DNA from: Paraburkholderia sp. BCC1884
GTDB taxonomy: Bacteria > Pseudomonadota > Gammaproteobacteria > Burkholderiales > Burkholderiaceae
Direction of reading: 5' to 3'
Assembly: GCF_900996225.1 (NCBI RefSeq)
Contig: NZ_CAAJGL010000068.1
Coordinates: 1-64,000, forward strand
Length of the DNA stretch: 64,000 nt
Below are positions 19,063 through 28,464 of this stretch, piece after piece. The position numbers and the translations under genes were made by a program. Under the pieces are notes generated by a model. The model worked only from the letters and a program-made list of their open reading frames with translations. It did no database searches and was not told the origin of the DNA. How positions within the stretch are numbered: the first letter of the stretch is position 1; each line of letters starts with the position of its first letter.

Positions 19063-19953
19063 ATGAAACTCTTTCTATTGAAAAGCAAAGCGCAGTCCGG
19101 CCAGGCGATTGCCGAGATGCTGGTCGCCACGACGTTCGTGATGAGCGTCCTGCTTCTCGCAATCGTCATGCTTGGCAAGTTCAACGACGTACGCAACAAG
19201 ACGTTGATGGGCTCACGTTATGTCGCATGGGAACGCACCGTGTGGTTAGACAGTGCCGTCAGCGGACCGAACTCGGGCGTCGGCAGCAACCAGGACTGGT
19301 CGAAACAATACGGTGACTCAGCGCTGACCGTCAGCAAAAGCGACGCTGAAATAAAAAACGAATTCCTGCAACGAACACTGTCAGCTAATGGCACGGCCAT
19401 CCTCGGCTCCGATCGCCGCATTGCTCAATTGCCGTCTACGCAGCAAGCCATGTGGCGCGATTACAGCGGCACACCCTTTGTCAGTTCGACCGGCGATATA
19501 GTTGTGAGCACGAGCACGAGTGACGACCCGCCCTCTGGCGCGTCGAGCAACACTGGCGCGTTCGGCAAAATGCCAACTGCCAGCGGCGGCGCCTATGCGA
19601 CGTCGATGAATTTGCCCACGCACAACCTGCAGTCGGGCACGCTCAGCGTCACGGTCGCGGACAGCAGCGAGGCACTCAAGCGCCTCTGGAAAAACTTCGG
19701 CGGCCTCACGTTCCAGGACACCAATGTCCTGCTGACAAACACGTGGCTGCCCGACGGCTCGATCAAAGCGAAGGCCCAGTTCGCTCAGGCCGTTCCCGCT
19801 GCGAATGCCACCTTGGTCGATCCCTCGCTCTACATGGGCATGCAAAAGTACGCACCGGAGATCGGCACCACGGCAAAGATCGAATTCGGCCGCATTCAGC
19901 AAGATGTCGTGCCGAACAACCGGACGTATCAGCCGTATCGAGCGGACCGATGA
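19063..19953 (+). CDS. TadE/TadF-like pseudopilin
   Basis: This 296-residue protein begins at the ATG at 19063; a longer in-frame start lies inside the upstream gene. The leader MKLFLLKSKAQSG is followed by the site G|QAIAEM (Glu at +5) and a hydrophobic stretch MLVATTFVMSVLLLAIVML. A ~260-residue domain follows without recognised motifs, including SRYVAWERTVWLDSA. It is likely a minor pseudopilin processed by prepilin peptidase. Its stop overlaps the next ATG by 4 bp. Confidence 0.78.
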   Translation: MKLFLLKSKAQSGQAIAEMLVATTFVMSVLLLAIVMLGKFNDVRNKTLMGSRYVAWERTVWLDSAVSGPNSGVGSNQDWSKQYGDSALTVSKSDAEIKNEFLQRTLSANGTAILGSDRRIAQLPSTQQAMWRDYSGTPFVSSTGDIVVSTSTSDDPPSGASSNTGAFGKMPTASGGAYATSMNLPTHNLQSGTLSVTVADSSEALKRLWKNFGGLTFQDTNVLLTNTWLPDGSIKAKAQFAQAVPAANATLVDPSLYMGMQKYAPEIGTTAKIEFGRIQQDVVPNNRTYQPYRADR

Positions 19954-20663
19954 GCATCATCCGTTCAATCGCACAAAGCTGCGGGTTCGCATGCGCACTT
20001 CTCTGCGGCGAAGCGATAGCCGATACGGCCTGCAACAAGCAACCCGTCAAGGCAGAACATGTTGAGGCCATCGGCCGGGACATGATCGTCAACGGCGTGC
20101 CCACGTCCATGCTTGGTCTGCAGTTCGCTGCCACCGCGACGGATATCGCGAATGAATTCCGCGACTTCTGGAAGCAGGAAGGCGTACCGGCGAAGGCCCA
20201 GCAAGGCGCGTCGGGACTCTTTCTCAGCGCGCTCGACGACACCTGCAGTTACGTCCTCACGATCCCGGCCCAAGCCGACGGCGGCCCTGTCAAAGGCATG
20301 CTCAGCGTCATCCGCCTATCGGGCGAACCCGCGCGCCATCAGATACCCGACAGTGCCCTGCCATTGCCGGACGACGGCAAAGTCATCTCCGACATCGAAA
20401 GCCACGATCCGGGTCAAGCGGGGCGAACGTGGCTCATCGCACTCGGCGGCCGCTCGACAGACAACGCCAACCGCTACCGCAACAAGCTCGCGGGACAAGG
20501 CTGGGCGAGCGTCACCCAAACCTCGGCCGACCGCCGGGGCATCTCCCGGTCAGCCCGAAGCGCCGCCGTCGTCATGCAGCGCGGCAGCGACCGCGTCGAT
20601 GCCATTTTTTCCGACCACGACGGACAAACCGATGCTGTCGTCAACGCAACAAGGAATCGCTGA
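19950..20663 (+). CDS. Periplasmic protein of unknown function in the Tad operon
   Basis: This 237-residue protein overlaps the upstream stop (ATGA), so it is translationally coupled. A Sec signal (SIIRSIAQSCGFACALLCGEAIA) is followed by a mature domain with two Cys (DTACNKQ and LDDTCSYVL) that may form a disulfide. The phrases IVNGVPTSMLGLQF and FRDFWKQEGV are read directly; I do not recognise the family. By position, between pseudopilins and CpaB, it may be a periplasmic assembly or quality-control factor. Confidence 0.75.
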   Translation: MSIIRSIAQSCGFACALLCGEAIADTACNKQPVKAEHVEAIGRDMIVNGVPTSMLGLQFAATATDIANEFRDFWKQEGVPAKAQQGASGLFLSALDDTCSYVLTIPAQADGGPVKGMLSVIRLSGEPARHQIPDSALPLPDDGKVISDIESHDPGQAGRTWLIALGGRSTDNANRYRNKLAGQGWASVTQTSADRRGISRSARSAAVVMQRGSDRVDAIFSDHDGQTDAVVNATRNR

Positions 20664-20664
20664 A

Positions 20665-20847
20665 ATGAAACGTCTTAACGGCCAGTTCGCGTGGCAACGC
20701 GGTCAGGCCTACGCCGAATATCTGGTTGTCACCTCCGCGATCGCAACAGCGCTGCTCGTGGGCCCTGACATTTTTCCGATCCCGGATCTCGCCGCGGCGT
20801 TCAAATCGTTTTTTTACGCTTACAGCTTCACTCTCTCGCTTCCCTGA
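20665..20847 (+). CDS. Second small Flp-like prepilin
   Basis: This 60-residue protein starts at 20665 after an AAGGA site, 2 bp after the previous gene. The leader MKRLNGQFAWQRG is followed by the processing site G|QAYAEY with Glu at +5 and Tyr at +6. A hydrophobic helix and a short tail ending SFTLSLP follow. It has the same architecture as the Flp pilin but is shorter, so it could be a minor pilin or cap. The in-frame reading upstream of this ATG is a shadow of the neighbouring gene. Confidence 0.8.
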   Translation: MKRLNGQFAWQRGQAYAEYLVVTSAIATALLVGPDIFPIPDLAAAFKSFFYAYSFTLSLP

Positions 20848-20867
20848 CCCGACAAGGTCGCTTTGTT

Positions 20868-21944
20868 ATGTTCAAGAAAATCAAATTCCGCTCGCTGCTT
20901 GGAAATTCCTGGGTTTTGCTGGTTCTCGCCGTATTGGTGGCAGGCGGCCTCACCTTCCTGCTATACAAATATTTGACGGATCGCGAGACCAAGCTCAAGG
21001 CCGAAATGTCCGCCAATCGCGTGCGCGCGGGCATTGAAGTCGTCGTGCCAATGCGCGACGTGCCGGCCGGCACTCCGCTTTCGAGTGGCGATTTCGTCTC
21101 GCGCGAAATCTCGCAGGATCTCGTCTACGACGACATGATCCGGGTCGACGATTTCCCCTCCTATCGTCCGGCGAAACTCGTTCGGGCCGTGCGACGAGGT
21201 TTGCCATTGCGTGCCGGCGATATCGATGCGCTACGCGGCCGCGACTTCTCCGACATTCTGCCAGCGGGTCAACGCGCCCTGACGCTGGAAATCGACACCG
21301 TCAATTCGACGGCCGACATGGTGCGTCCGGGCAATCGTGTGGATATTTATTGGCTCGGCAAAGTCAGCCGCCAGGGACAGTCCACGTCCGACGACGCCAG
21401 AACCGTGCAACTGATGATGCCCAATGTGCTGATTCTTGCGACCGGTCAAGACGTTCGTCCCCGTGACGCCGGCGAAGCACGCGACAGCAGCAACAGTAAT
21501 CCGCCTGGTTTGCCGGGCAGCACGAGTTATTCGACGGTCACGGTGCAAGTTCCCGTTTCGGAAGCGCCACGCATCGCGCTGGCTCAAAAGTTGGGATCAC
21601 TGCGCCTGATCCTGCGCAATGCGGACGACACCGGCACGGACATCCCGAAGGCAATCAGCGAAAACACGCTATTCGGTCAGGGCGGCGGCGATGCCGGTCC
21701 GGTCGTCGAATTGATCACGGGCGGTGGCGTGGCCAACACGCTATTGACGCCGGACAACGGACCCGCCAAGCCACCAGGAGTGGCGGCTGCCGCTCTGGCC
21801 AACGCGGACCCGTCCACCGTGCCGCTCATTCCTTCAATGAACCCCGTCAACGGGGCCGCACAGCCGAGCGTCCGGGAGCAAGCCAATGCCATCGCGCAAC
21901 AACTGCAAAAAGCGATCGCCGCGCGCGCGTCGAACCGGAACTAA
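20868..21944 (+). CDS. cpaB: Tad pilus assembly protein CpaB/RcpC
   Basis: This 358-residue protein has an N-terminal transmembrane anchor (VLLVLAVLVAGGLTFLLYKYL). A SAF-type domain follows (VVVPMRDVPAGTPLSSGDFVSREI ... RAVRRGLPLRAGDI), and then the CpaB repeat ALTLEIDTVNSTADMVRPGNRVDIYWL. The C-terminal ~120 residues are low-complexity Ala/Pro-rich. CpaB/RcpC lies in the periplasm next to the secretin and is needed for pilus assembly. Its place directly before the secretin gene matches other tad loci. Confidence 0.92.
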   Translation: MFKKIKFRSLLGNSWVLLVLAVLVAGGLTFLLYKYLTDRETKLKAEMSANRVRAGIEVVVPMRDVPAGTPLSSGDFVSREISQDLVYDDMIRVDDFPSYRPAKLVRAVRRGLPLRAGDIDALRGRDFSDILPAGQRALTLEIDTVNSTADMVRPGNRVDIYWLGKVSRQGQSTSDDARTVQLMMPNVLILATGQDVRPRDAGEARDSSNSNPPGLPGSTSYSTVTVQVPVSEAPRIALAQKLGSLRLILRNADDTGTDIPKAISENTLFGQGGGDAGPVVELITGGGVANTLLTPDNGPAKPPGVAAAALANADPSTVPLIPSMNPVNGAAQPSVREQANAIAQQLQKAIAARASNRN

Positions 21945-21967
21945 GTAACGAGCACAGATTTCACCAA

Positions 21968-23668
21968 ATGAAAGTTAAAAACAATGCGACGCTCTGGCGT
22001 CGCCGGGCCTTGTCGTCCCTCCTCATCGGTGTCATGTTGTGCGACGCCGCGCCCGCGGCGCTCGCGCAAACCGCGTTTTCACCGGCTGCCGGCGAAGCGC
22101 CGGCAAAAGCGGCTGTCCTCGAAATGTTCCGCGGCGAAGTCCGCATTCTGCATTTGCCCGGAACGATCAAACGTATTGCACTCGGCAACGGCAAGCTGCT
22201 TACGGCGAACGTTGTCGACGGCAATCTGATGCTGCTGGGCGAACAGCCCGGCGTGACCTCGCTGGTCGTCTGGAATCAGAAAGGGATTGCACTTCAAACC
22301 ACCGTGCGCATTGCGAAAGGCGAGGTGAATGCCTCGCTCGAGCAACTACGTGCGGTGTTGCGGCCCGTCGCGGGCCTGCGCATCGAAGCAGTGGGTTCGA
22401 ACATCGTGCTCTCCGGCGTCGTGCACAAGAACATGGTCCCGGTCGTCAAGGCAGCAACGGAAGACCTGAAGAACCTTATCGACACCACCACCGTCGATGA
22501 AGGCGACGCGCTCAAAAAGACCGTGCACTTCAAGGTGCAGATCATGGAAATCACACGGACCGGGCAGAAGAACCTCGGGATCGCGTGGGACAGTCAATTC
22601 GCAGGGCCGCAAATCGGCGGCCAGGCTTACGCTGGCACGGATGCGTCGAGAGTCAAATCGAACACGCTCGACGGTATGGTAGGCAACTACTTCCTCGCGG
22701 GTATCGCGTCGAATATCACCTCGCGGATCAACTTCGCGGTCGAGAACGGCGACGCGTATATCCTCGCCGCCCCCGAGCTCAACACGAAAAGCGGCGGCAC
22801 CGCGACATTCCTCGCCGGCGGTGAGGTGCCGATTCCACGCGCGGGCGCGCTCGGCACGACCGACGTCGAATACAAACCGTACGGCATCAAGCTGAACATT
22901 CAGCCGACCGTCGACGCCAACAACATCATTTCGGCTCATCTCGTGACTGAGATTAGCCAGATCGATCCGTCGGTCACCTACGGCGGCATGCCGGGCTTCC
23001 TGACGCGCAACGCGAGTTCCGACATCTCGATGCGCGCGGGGGAAACGCTGGCCATTTCTGGTCTAGTGAGCGCCGACGCATTGGGTGACAGCACGGGCAT
23101 GCCGTTCCTCGGCAGGCTGCCGATCATCGGTCAGCTGTTCCGTTCCGATAGCTTCCGTTCGAAGAAAAGCGATCTGGTGATTTTCGTGACGCCGGTCATC
23201 TCCGATCCAGCAGCTTCGCCGAATACGGACTTGCTGGCTCGCGCCGACAAGTTCGACCAGCGATATCGCGCCGAGTATGGCGACCCGAGTCCGTTGGTCG
23301 ATTCGGAGCCGCAAGCGACGACACCGGCAACGCGGCACCCGATTGGCCCGACCCCTGCGGTATTGCCGAGCCCAACGCGCAGTACGCCGCAACAACCGGA
23401 GGCCGCGGCTGCAGTCTCGATACCGGCACTTACGCCGATGCGCCGTCCCACGCCAGTGCCACTGCCTGAACAACCGCCGGCGCCGGTGCAGCTACCCATG
23501 CAGGCGCCTACGTCGTCGCCCCCGATCGGTGTCGCCGAAGCATTACGCAGGTTGAGTACCGCACAGCAGCCACTCACGGGTCCGAGAACAACTGAGCCCA
23601 ACGCCCAAGCCACGACCAACGGCAAGGTGCCGGCGCAACAGGTTGGCGTACTCGGCTCAGGCAACTGA
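21968..23668 (+). CDS. cpaC: Tad secretin CpaC/RcpA (outer-membrane channel)
   Basis: This 566-residue protein has a signal peptide (ending near ALAQ). An N-terminal domain typical of type II/IV secretins of Tad systems follows (VLEMFRGEVRILHLPGTIKRIALGNG ...). The secretin core spans about residues 170-420 (GGEVPIPRAGALGTTDVEYKPYGIKLNIQPTV, MRAGETLAISGL, MPFLGRLPIIGQLFRS, DLVIFVTPVI). The last ~130 residues are Pro/Thr/Ala-rich and unusually long. It should form the multimeric pore through which the Flp fibre exits. Confidence 0.93.
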   Translation: MKVKNNATLWRRRALSSLLIGVMLCDAAPAALAQTAFSPAAGEAPAKAAVLEMFRGEVRILHLPGTIKRIALGNGKLLTANVVDGNLMLLGEQPGVTSLVVWNQKGIALQTTVRIAKGEVNASLEQLRAVLRPVAGLRIEAVGSNIVLSGVVHKNMVPVVKAATEDLKNLIDTTTVDEGDALKKTVHFKVQIMEITRTGQKNLGIAWDSQFAGPQIGGQAYAGTDASRVKSNTLDGMVGNYFLAGIASNITSRINFAVENGDAYILAAPELNTKSGGTATFLAGGEVPIPRAGALGTTDVEYKPYGIKLNIQPTVDANNIISAHLVTEISQIDPSVTYGGMPGFLTRNASSDISMRAGETLAISGLVSADALGDSTGMPFLGRLPIIGQLFRSDSFRSKKSDLVIFVTPVISDPAASPNTDLLARADKFDQRYRAEYGDPSPLVDSEPQATTPATRHPIGPTPAVLPSPTRSTPQQPEAAAAVSIPALTPMRRPTPVPLPEQPPAPVQLPMQAPTSSPPIGVAEALRRLSTAQQPLTGPRTTEPNAQATTNGKVPAQQVGVLGSGN

Positions 23669-23689
23669 CCGGCAACACGGAGAAGCAAG

Positions 23690-25564
23690 ATGCTGAATCT
23701 ATATGTTCAGGCGCGAAATGCCCCCGTGCGGTCGTTCGAGATCGACCTCGGCTGTACGATCGGCAAGGATGCGAGTTGCGATATCGTCGTGAAGGGCATG
23801 CTGGTCGGGAAGGTTCACGCGCGGATCGTGCGTGAACACAATGCCTACTATATCGAGGACCAGGGCGGCATCGCTGCCACCCTCGTCAATGGCTCGCCCG
23901 TCACGCGATACGGTCCGCTCGGCGAGATCGACGAAATCGAAATCGGGACGACAATCATCAGGATTGCTCGTAGCGGCAACAGTCAGGTCGCCGTGCCCAC
24001 GACATCAGCGGCGCCGCCTAACGGCGCGCTGGAACCACGCTTCGCGCAAGCCGTGGCCGCTCCGTCGAGGGAGCAAGCTGGAGTCTCTACCGCAGCGGGC
24101 GCCTTGTCGTCCGCCGACCATCCGCAGTCCAGTGCGCGAACGGTAGCCGCCAACGCTATGCCAGCGACAGTTCGAGGGGCGCCCGCGGTACTAGCCAGGA
24201 ATCCCGCAAGCTCCGAGGCTCCGCTGCGCACGCAACCGCCGCGAGTCAGAAAGACCAGCGCACCGCAGTTCGCGCTCGCATCGATCAATAGCCCCAGCGG
24301 TATCGAGTTGCGCAAACGGGCGCACATGAAAGTGATCGCCGCGCTCGACCTTCGCCGTTTGAACGTCGCACGCATGGAAGACGACGAACTGCGCAAGACG
24401 GTCAGTTCCGCTCTCGATGAAATTTTCAGCCACGACGCCAGTTTCCGTACGCCCGACATTGCGCTGGACGTGTTGAAGAAAAGCGTCTTCGACGAAATCA
24501 TCGGCCTGGGCCCGTTGGAAGAACTGATCGCCGATCCGACAATTTCGGAAATCATGGTCAACTGCCACGACGAGATCTTCGTCGAGCAGTCGGGAAGATT
24601 GACGCGCTCGCCCGTGATTTTCACCGACGATCACGCCGTGCTTGGCGCCATCGAGCGGATCGTGACGCCGATCGGCCGGCGCATCGACGAAAGTTCGCCG
24701 ATGGTCGATGCACGTCTGGCCGACGGCTCACGCGTGAACGCAGTCATCCCACCGTTGGCGCTGAAGGGGCCAAGCATCACGATCCGGAAATTCTCCCAGC
24801 GCAAACTTGCTGGCGAAGACCTGGTGCAGTTCGGCTCCATGTCGGCGGACATGCTCGACTTTCTGCACACCGCTGTCGAACACCGCGCCAACATCATAAT
24901 TTCGGGCGGCACGGGGTCGGGAAAAACGACGCTCCTCAACGTCTTGTCGAACTACATCCCCGATGACGAACGAATCGTCACCGTGGAAGACGCTGCGGAA
25001 CTGCAACTGTCCCAGCCCAACCTGGTGTCTTTGGAGGCTCGTCCGGCCAACATGGAAGGCAAGGGCGCGATCCACATTCGCGATCTCGTGAAGAACTGTC
25101 TGCGCATGCGCCCGGATCGCATTGTCGTCGGCGAGTGTCGCGGCGGCGAAGCGCTCGACATGCTGCAGGCAATGAACACCGGCCACGACGGCTCGCTGAC
25201 GACGGCTCACGCAAACGCACCGCGAGACTGTATTGCTCGCCTGGAAGTGATGACCCTGATGGCCGGTCTCGATCTGCCCGTGCAGGCGATCCGCGAGCAG
25301 GTGTGCTCCGCGCTCGACATCATCGTGCAGCAAACGCGTTTCTCCTGCGGCTCTCGTCGCGTGACGCATATCACCGAAGTGAGCGGCATGGAGTCGGGCA
25401 TCATCACGTTGCAAGATGTTTTCGTATTCAAGGAAGAAGGCTTTGGCGAGGACGGAAAAATTCAGGGCAAGTTTGTACCAACCGCCTACATTCCCGATTT
25501 CTATCAGGATCTGATTCGCCGCCGCATTCCGGTGAACACCGACATCTTCACGCGTACGGACTAA
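23690..25564 (+). CDS. cpaF: FHA-domain/CpaF(TadA) fusion ATPase
   Basis: This 624-residue protein starts after a good GGAGAAG site. Residues 1-~95 form an FHA phospho-peptide-binding domain ([23 protein letters not shown] ... LVNG). A Pro/Ala-rich linker of ~100 residues follows, then a full CpaF/TadA secretion ATPase from about residue 205. That part has Walker [10 protein letters not shown] near 405-413, an Asp/Glu box, Walker B-type [18 protein letters not shown] and His box [11 protein letters not shown]. The hexameric ATPase powers pilin polymerisation at the inner membrane. The N-terminal FHA is not part of the classical CpaF and suggests control by protein phosphorylation. There is no separate CpaE/TadZ gene here. 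Confidence 0.93.
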   Translation: MLNLYVQARNAPVRSFEIDLGCTIGKDASCDIVVKGMLVGKVHARIVREHNAYYIEDQGGIAATLVNGSPVTRYGPLGEIDEIEIGTTIIRIARSGNSQVAVPTTSAAPPNGALEPRFAQAVAAPSREQAGVSTAAGALSSADHPQSSARTVAANAMPATVRGAPAVLARNPASSEAPLRTQPPRVRKTSAPQFALASINSPSGIELRKRAHMKVIAALDLRRLNVARMEDDELRKTVSSALDEIFSHDASFRTPDIALDVLKKSVFDEIIGLGPLEELIADPTISEIMVNCHDEIFVEQSGRLTRSPVIFTDDHAVLGAIERIVTPIGRRIDESSPMVDARLADGSRVNAVIPPLALKGPSITIRKFSQRKLAGEDLVQFGSMSADMLDFLHTAVEHRANIIISGGTGSGKTTLLNVLSNYIPDDERIVTVEDAAELQLSQPNLVSLEARPANMEGKGAIHIRDLVKNCLRMRPDRIVVGECRGGEALDMLQAMNTGHDGSLTTAHANAPRDCIARLEVMTLMAGLDLPVQAIREQVCSALDIIVQQTRFSCGSRRVTHITEVSGMESGIITLQDVFVFKEEGFGEDGKIQGKFVPTAYIPDFYQDLIRRRIPVNTDIFTRTD

Positions 25565-25574
25565 GAGCTCGAGC

Positions 25575-26423
25575 ATGAATCTATTCGTTATTCTCGCGCT
25601 GGTCTTCTTTGGCAGCATATTCGTGATCTGGATGATTGCCCGCACGGGTCGTTCCACGCTAAAGGCCAGCTCCCAGCATATGGCTGGTGAGATCGAGTCG
25701 TCGCTCGCCGACGCTTTCGTGTTCGTGAACCGTCAAAAAACCGTGGCCTGGAGCATGTTCGCGATGATCGGGATTCCCATCATTGCGCTGCTACTCACTC
25801 ACAGCTTTCTGATCGCTGCGGCGACCTTGCCGATTGCGCTCACCCTGCCGAAGAAGTTTTTGGCACGGATGCGCAGCAAGCGCATCGACGCGCTCGAACA
25901 GCAATTGCCCGATGCGCTGTTGATGATGGCCGGCGCCCTGCGTGCCGGTGTGAGTTTCCCCGTCGCGCTCGAAAGCGCCGTGCATGAATCGGCGCCGCCC
26001 ATCTCTCAGGAATTCGAGCTGCTTATGCGAGAAATTCGCCTCGGCATCGATCTCGATGTCGCGATGCGTAACGCCGAACGCCGCATCCCTGTGCCGGACT
26101 TCATGATGGCGACAGCCGCCATTACGATTGCTCGCGAAGTGGGTGGAAACCTCGCGGAGGCGCTCGAGTCCGTCGCCAATACATTGCGAGCCAAGTTGCA
26201 GATGGAAGGGAAAATCAAAGCCTTGACGTCGCAAGGGCGCATGCAGGGAATTGTCATGACTGGGCTGCCGCTGCTCGTGATGGCCGCACTCTTTTTTCTC
26301 GAACCGAAGGCAATGGGGCCGCTCTTTCACGAACCCGTCGGCTGGGCCACCCTGGCCGTTATCGCCGTGATGGAATTTCTCGGCTACAAGTCGATTTCGA
26401 AGATCACTAACATCGACGTGTGA
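25575..26423 (+). CDS. tadB: Tad inner-membrane platform protein TadB
   Basis: This 282-residue protein has transmembrane segments at the N-terminus, near residues 55-85, and two at the C-terminus. The central T2SSF domain reads LPDALLMMAGALRAGVSFPVALESAVHESAPPISQEFELLMREIRLGIDLDVAMRNAERR and REVGGNLAEALESVANTLR. With TadC it forms the inner-membrane platform on which CpaF acts. It lies 10 bp after cpaF and 3 bp before tadC. Confidence 0.92.
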   Translation: MNLFVILALVFFGSIFVIWMIARTGRSTLKASSQHMAGEIESSLADAFVFVNRQKTVAWSMFAMIGIPIIALLLTHSFLIAAATLPIALTLPKKFLARMRSKRIDALEQQLPDALLMMAGALRAGVSFPVALESAVHESAPPISQEFELLMREIRLGIDLDVAMRNAERRIPVPDFMMATAAITIAREVGGNLAEALESVANTLRAKLQMEGKIKALTSQGRMQGIVMTGLPLLVMAALFFLEPKAMGPLFHEPVGWATLAVIAVMEFLGYKSISKITNIDV

Positions 26424-26426
26424 CCC

Positions 26427-27308
26427 ATGCTTCTGCTTATTGCTTTTCTCATTAGCGTCGGTGTCCTGGTCGTGCTGGCACTCGCGTTCAAATCCTTTTC
26501 GGGCTTGACCTCGGCAGTCAGCGATGAAGACCGGACTTACCTCGACCCGCTACCGAAGCTACTGCGTTTGCTGTGGCCACTGGTTAATTTCGTGGACCAC
26601 CATTTTGGCGGCAAATATAGCCCCGAGTCGATTGCAAAAACAGAAGTACAGCTTCGCGTGACTTCACTGCTATTTCTGATGACCGCTCGCCAGTTCATTT
26701 CGCTGACGCTGATCTCCACGGTGATCGCCACGCTGATGGCGCTCGGTTCGATGCTGGCACTCGGCATGTTTTCCGTGTGGGTTCTGTTCGGTGCTGCATT
26801 GCTGGGCTATTACTATCCGCGAATCTGGACTCGCGGTGTACGTCTGCGTCACGTCGCAAACATTCAGCGCCACTTGCCCATCTTTCTCGACTTCCTCACA
26901 TTAGGTGTCGAGGCGGGTCTGAATATCAACGGAGCCATCCAGAAAGCGGTGGAGAAAGGACCGGAAGGTCCGCTGCGGCGCGAGTTCGAACATGTGCTGC
27001 GCGATCTGAAGTCCGGTCTGAACAGAACGGAGTCGTTGCGGCGCTTCGACGAGAGGCAAAAAATCAAGGAAGTGACCAACATGGTCGGCGCGATCGTGCA
27101 GGCCGAACGGATGGGATCGGGACTCGCCAAATCACTCCGTTTTCAATCCGACCAACGTCGCACGGAACGTTTTCAACGTGCGGAAAAGCAGGCCATGGAG
27201 GCGCCCGTCAAACTGGTCTTTCCGCTTCTGGTTTTCATTTTTCCGATTACCTTTATCGTGCTGGGCTTTCCCATCGTCATGAAGTTCGTGCAGGAGGGCC
27301 TGCTTTGA
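26427..27308 (+). CDS. tadC: Tad inner-membrane platform protein TadC
   Basis: This 293-residue protein has an N-terminal transmembrane segment and a pair of helices near residues 85-130. Its T2SSF domain reads HLPIFLDFLTLGVEAGLNINGAIQKAVEKGPEGPLRREFEHVLRDLKSGLNR and AIVQAERMGSGLAKSLR. A C-terminal membrane segment ends the protein. It partners TadB in the platform. Its TGA overlaps the TTG start of the following DUF192 gene. Confidence 0.92.
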   Translation: MLLLIAFLISVGVLVVLALAFKSFSGLTSAVSDEDRTYLDPLPKLLRLLWPLVNFVDHHFGGKYSPESIAKTEVQLRVTSLLFLMTARQFISLTLISTVIATLMALGSMLALGMFSVWVLFGAALLGYYYPRIWTRGVRLRHVANIQRHLPIFLDFLTLGVEAGLNINGAIQKAVEKGPEGPLRREFEHVLRDLKSGLNRTESLRRFDERQKIKEVTNMVGAIVQAERMGSGLAKSLRFQSDQRRTERFQRAEKQAMEAPVKLVFPLLVFIFPITFIVLGFPIVMKFVQEGLL

Positions 27309-27655
27309 AATTCGCCCGACTGATCGTCCAGGACTGCGACAGCAGCGTGCGCGTATCGATTACGGAGAGCGCGCGCGAGCGTATGCGCGGGCTGCTCGGT
27401 CGTGACAGTCTGGCCGGCAATGAAGCGCTACTGCTGCGAGACTGCCGGTCCGTCCATACGTTCGGCATGCGGTTTCCCATCGATATCGTCTTTCTCGACC
27501 GGCACAACCGTGTCGTCGCCATTCGTCATGCGGTCCGCCGACGCCGTGTACATCTCAGTCTCCGCGCGATGCACACGCTCGAAATGGCGGCGGGCATGGC
27601 CCGATTGCATCGGATGAAAGTCGGCAGCCTTCTCGACTTCGGAACAACGCCGTGA
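27305..27655 (+). CDS. DUF192 family protein in the Tad operon (TTG start)
   Basis: This 116-residue protein has the DUF192 features RERMRGLLGRDSL near the N-terminus and the signature HTFGMRFPIDIVFLDRHNRVVAI, followed by EMAAGMARLHRMKVGSLLDF. The start is a TTG at 27305 that overlaps the tadC stop; a perfect AGGAGG at 27292-27297 with 7-base spacing supports it, and no ATG fits. Unlike many DUF192 proteins it has no signal peptide. Its role is unknown; DUF192 genes recur next to Tad genes in some bacteria, so a link to pilus assembly is plausible. Confidence 0.82.
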   Translation: MKFARLIVQDCDSSVRVSITESARERMRGLLGRDSLAGNEALLLRDCRSVHTFGMRFPIDIVFLDRHNRVVAIRHAVRRRRVHLSLRAMHTLEMAAGMARLHRMKVGSLLDFGTTP

Positions 27656-28464
27656 GCGATATAGACAAAACGGCGCGGCGTCGCTCCGCTCTCAAAATCC
27701 GTCAACTGGGCCAGGCGATGACGGAATTCCTCGTTATCGCCCCGCTGCTGCTGTTCTTTTGCTTTGGCACCATCCAGTTCGTCCTGTTGTATCAGGCGAA
27801 ATCGACGCTCGACGTCGCGGTGCTGGAAGCTGCCCGCGAAGGCGCCGTGAATCACGGCTCCATGACGGCGATGCAAGCCGGCCTGGCACGCGGCCTTGCA
27901 CCCCTCTATGCACGCCGGGCTACGGTTGAAGGCGTACAGGCCGCGCAGTCAAAGGCAGCGGTCGATCTGGTCACCGCCAGCCAGATCAATATCGTAAGTC
28001 CCACCCCGGCGATGATTTCCGATTTTGCCCGCCCGCGCTATTACCCCGAAGAAGGGGCGTACGAAGTCGAGATTCCCAACGATACGCTCATGTATCGCAG
28101 CTCCGCGCTGGGCTCTGCATCCGGCGTCGATATTCAGGATGCGAATCTCCTGAAGATTCGCGTTCACTATTGCTACAACATGTATGTCCCGCTGGTTAAT
28201 AAGGTGATCTATTACGTCACCAATGTGATCGGCACGATCGGTACCGGCGGGATTCTGACGCGCGAGCCTGGAGACTATATCGAGTACCCGTATGGCGAGC
28301 CTCAGCATCCCGACTTTCTATGCAAGGTTAAGCTGGCCGACGGCATGGCAACCGACCGTTGGCCGCTGCCGCTCGAGTCGGAGGTCATCGTGCGCATGCA
28401 GTCGCCCTATCGAAGTCAGTCAGGCGACGTCACACAAAACACAGCTCGCCTGCGCACGCCATGA
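27652..28464 (+). CDS. tadE: TadE-like pseudopilin (GTG start)
   Basis: This 270-residue protein begins at GTG 27652, overlapping the upstream stop by 4 bp (GTGA). A 20-residue basic leader ends LG|QAMTEF (Glu at +5) and is followed by LVIAPLLLFFCFGTIQFVLLYQAKSTLDVAVLEAAREGAV, the standard TadE_N pattern. The C-terminal ~180 residues form an extracytoplasmic domain with a few Cys. It probably acts with the other pseudopilins in pilus initiation. It overlaps the lytic transglycosylase ATG by 4 bp. Confidence 0.87.
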   Translation: MSDIDKTARRRSALKIRQLGQAMTEFLVIAPLLLFFCFGTIQFVLLYQAKSTLDVAVLEAAREGAVNHGSMTAMQAGLARGLAPLYARRATVEGVQAAQSKAAVDLVTASQINIVSPTPAMISDFARPRYYPEEGAYEVEIPNDTLMYRSSALGSASGVDIQDANLLKIRVHYCYNMYVPLVNKVIYYVTNVIGTIGTGGILTREPGDYIEYPYGEPQHPDFLCKVKLADGMATDRWPLPLESEVIVRMQSPYRSQSGDVTQNTARLRTP

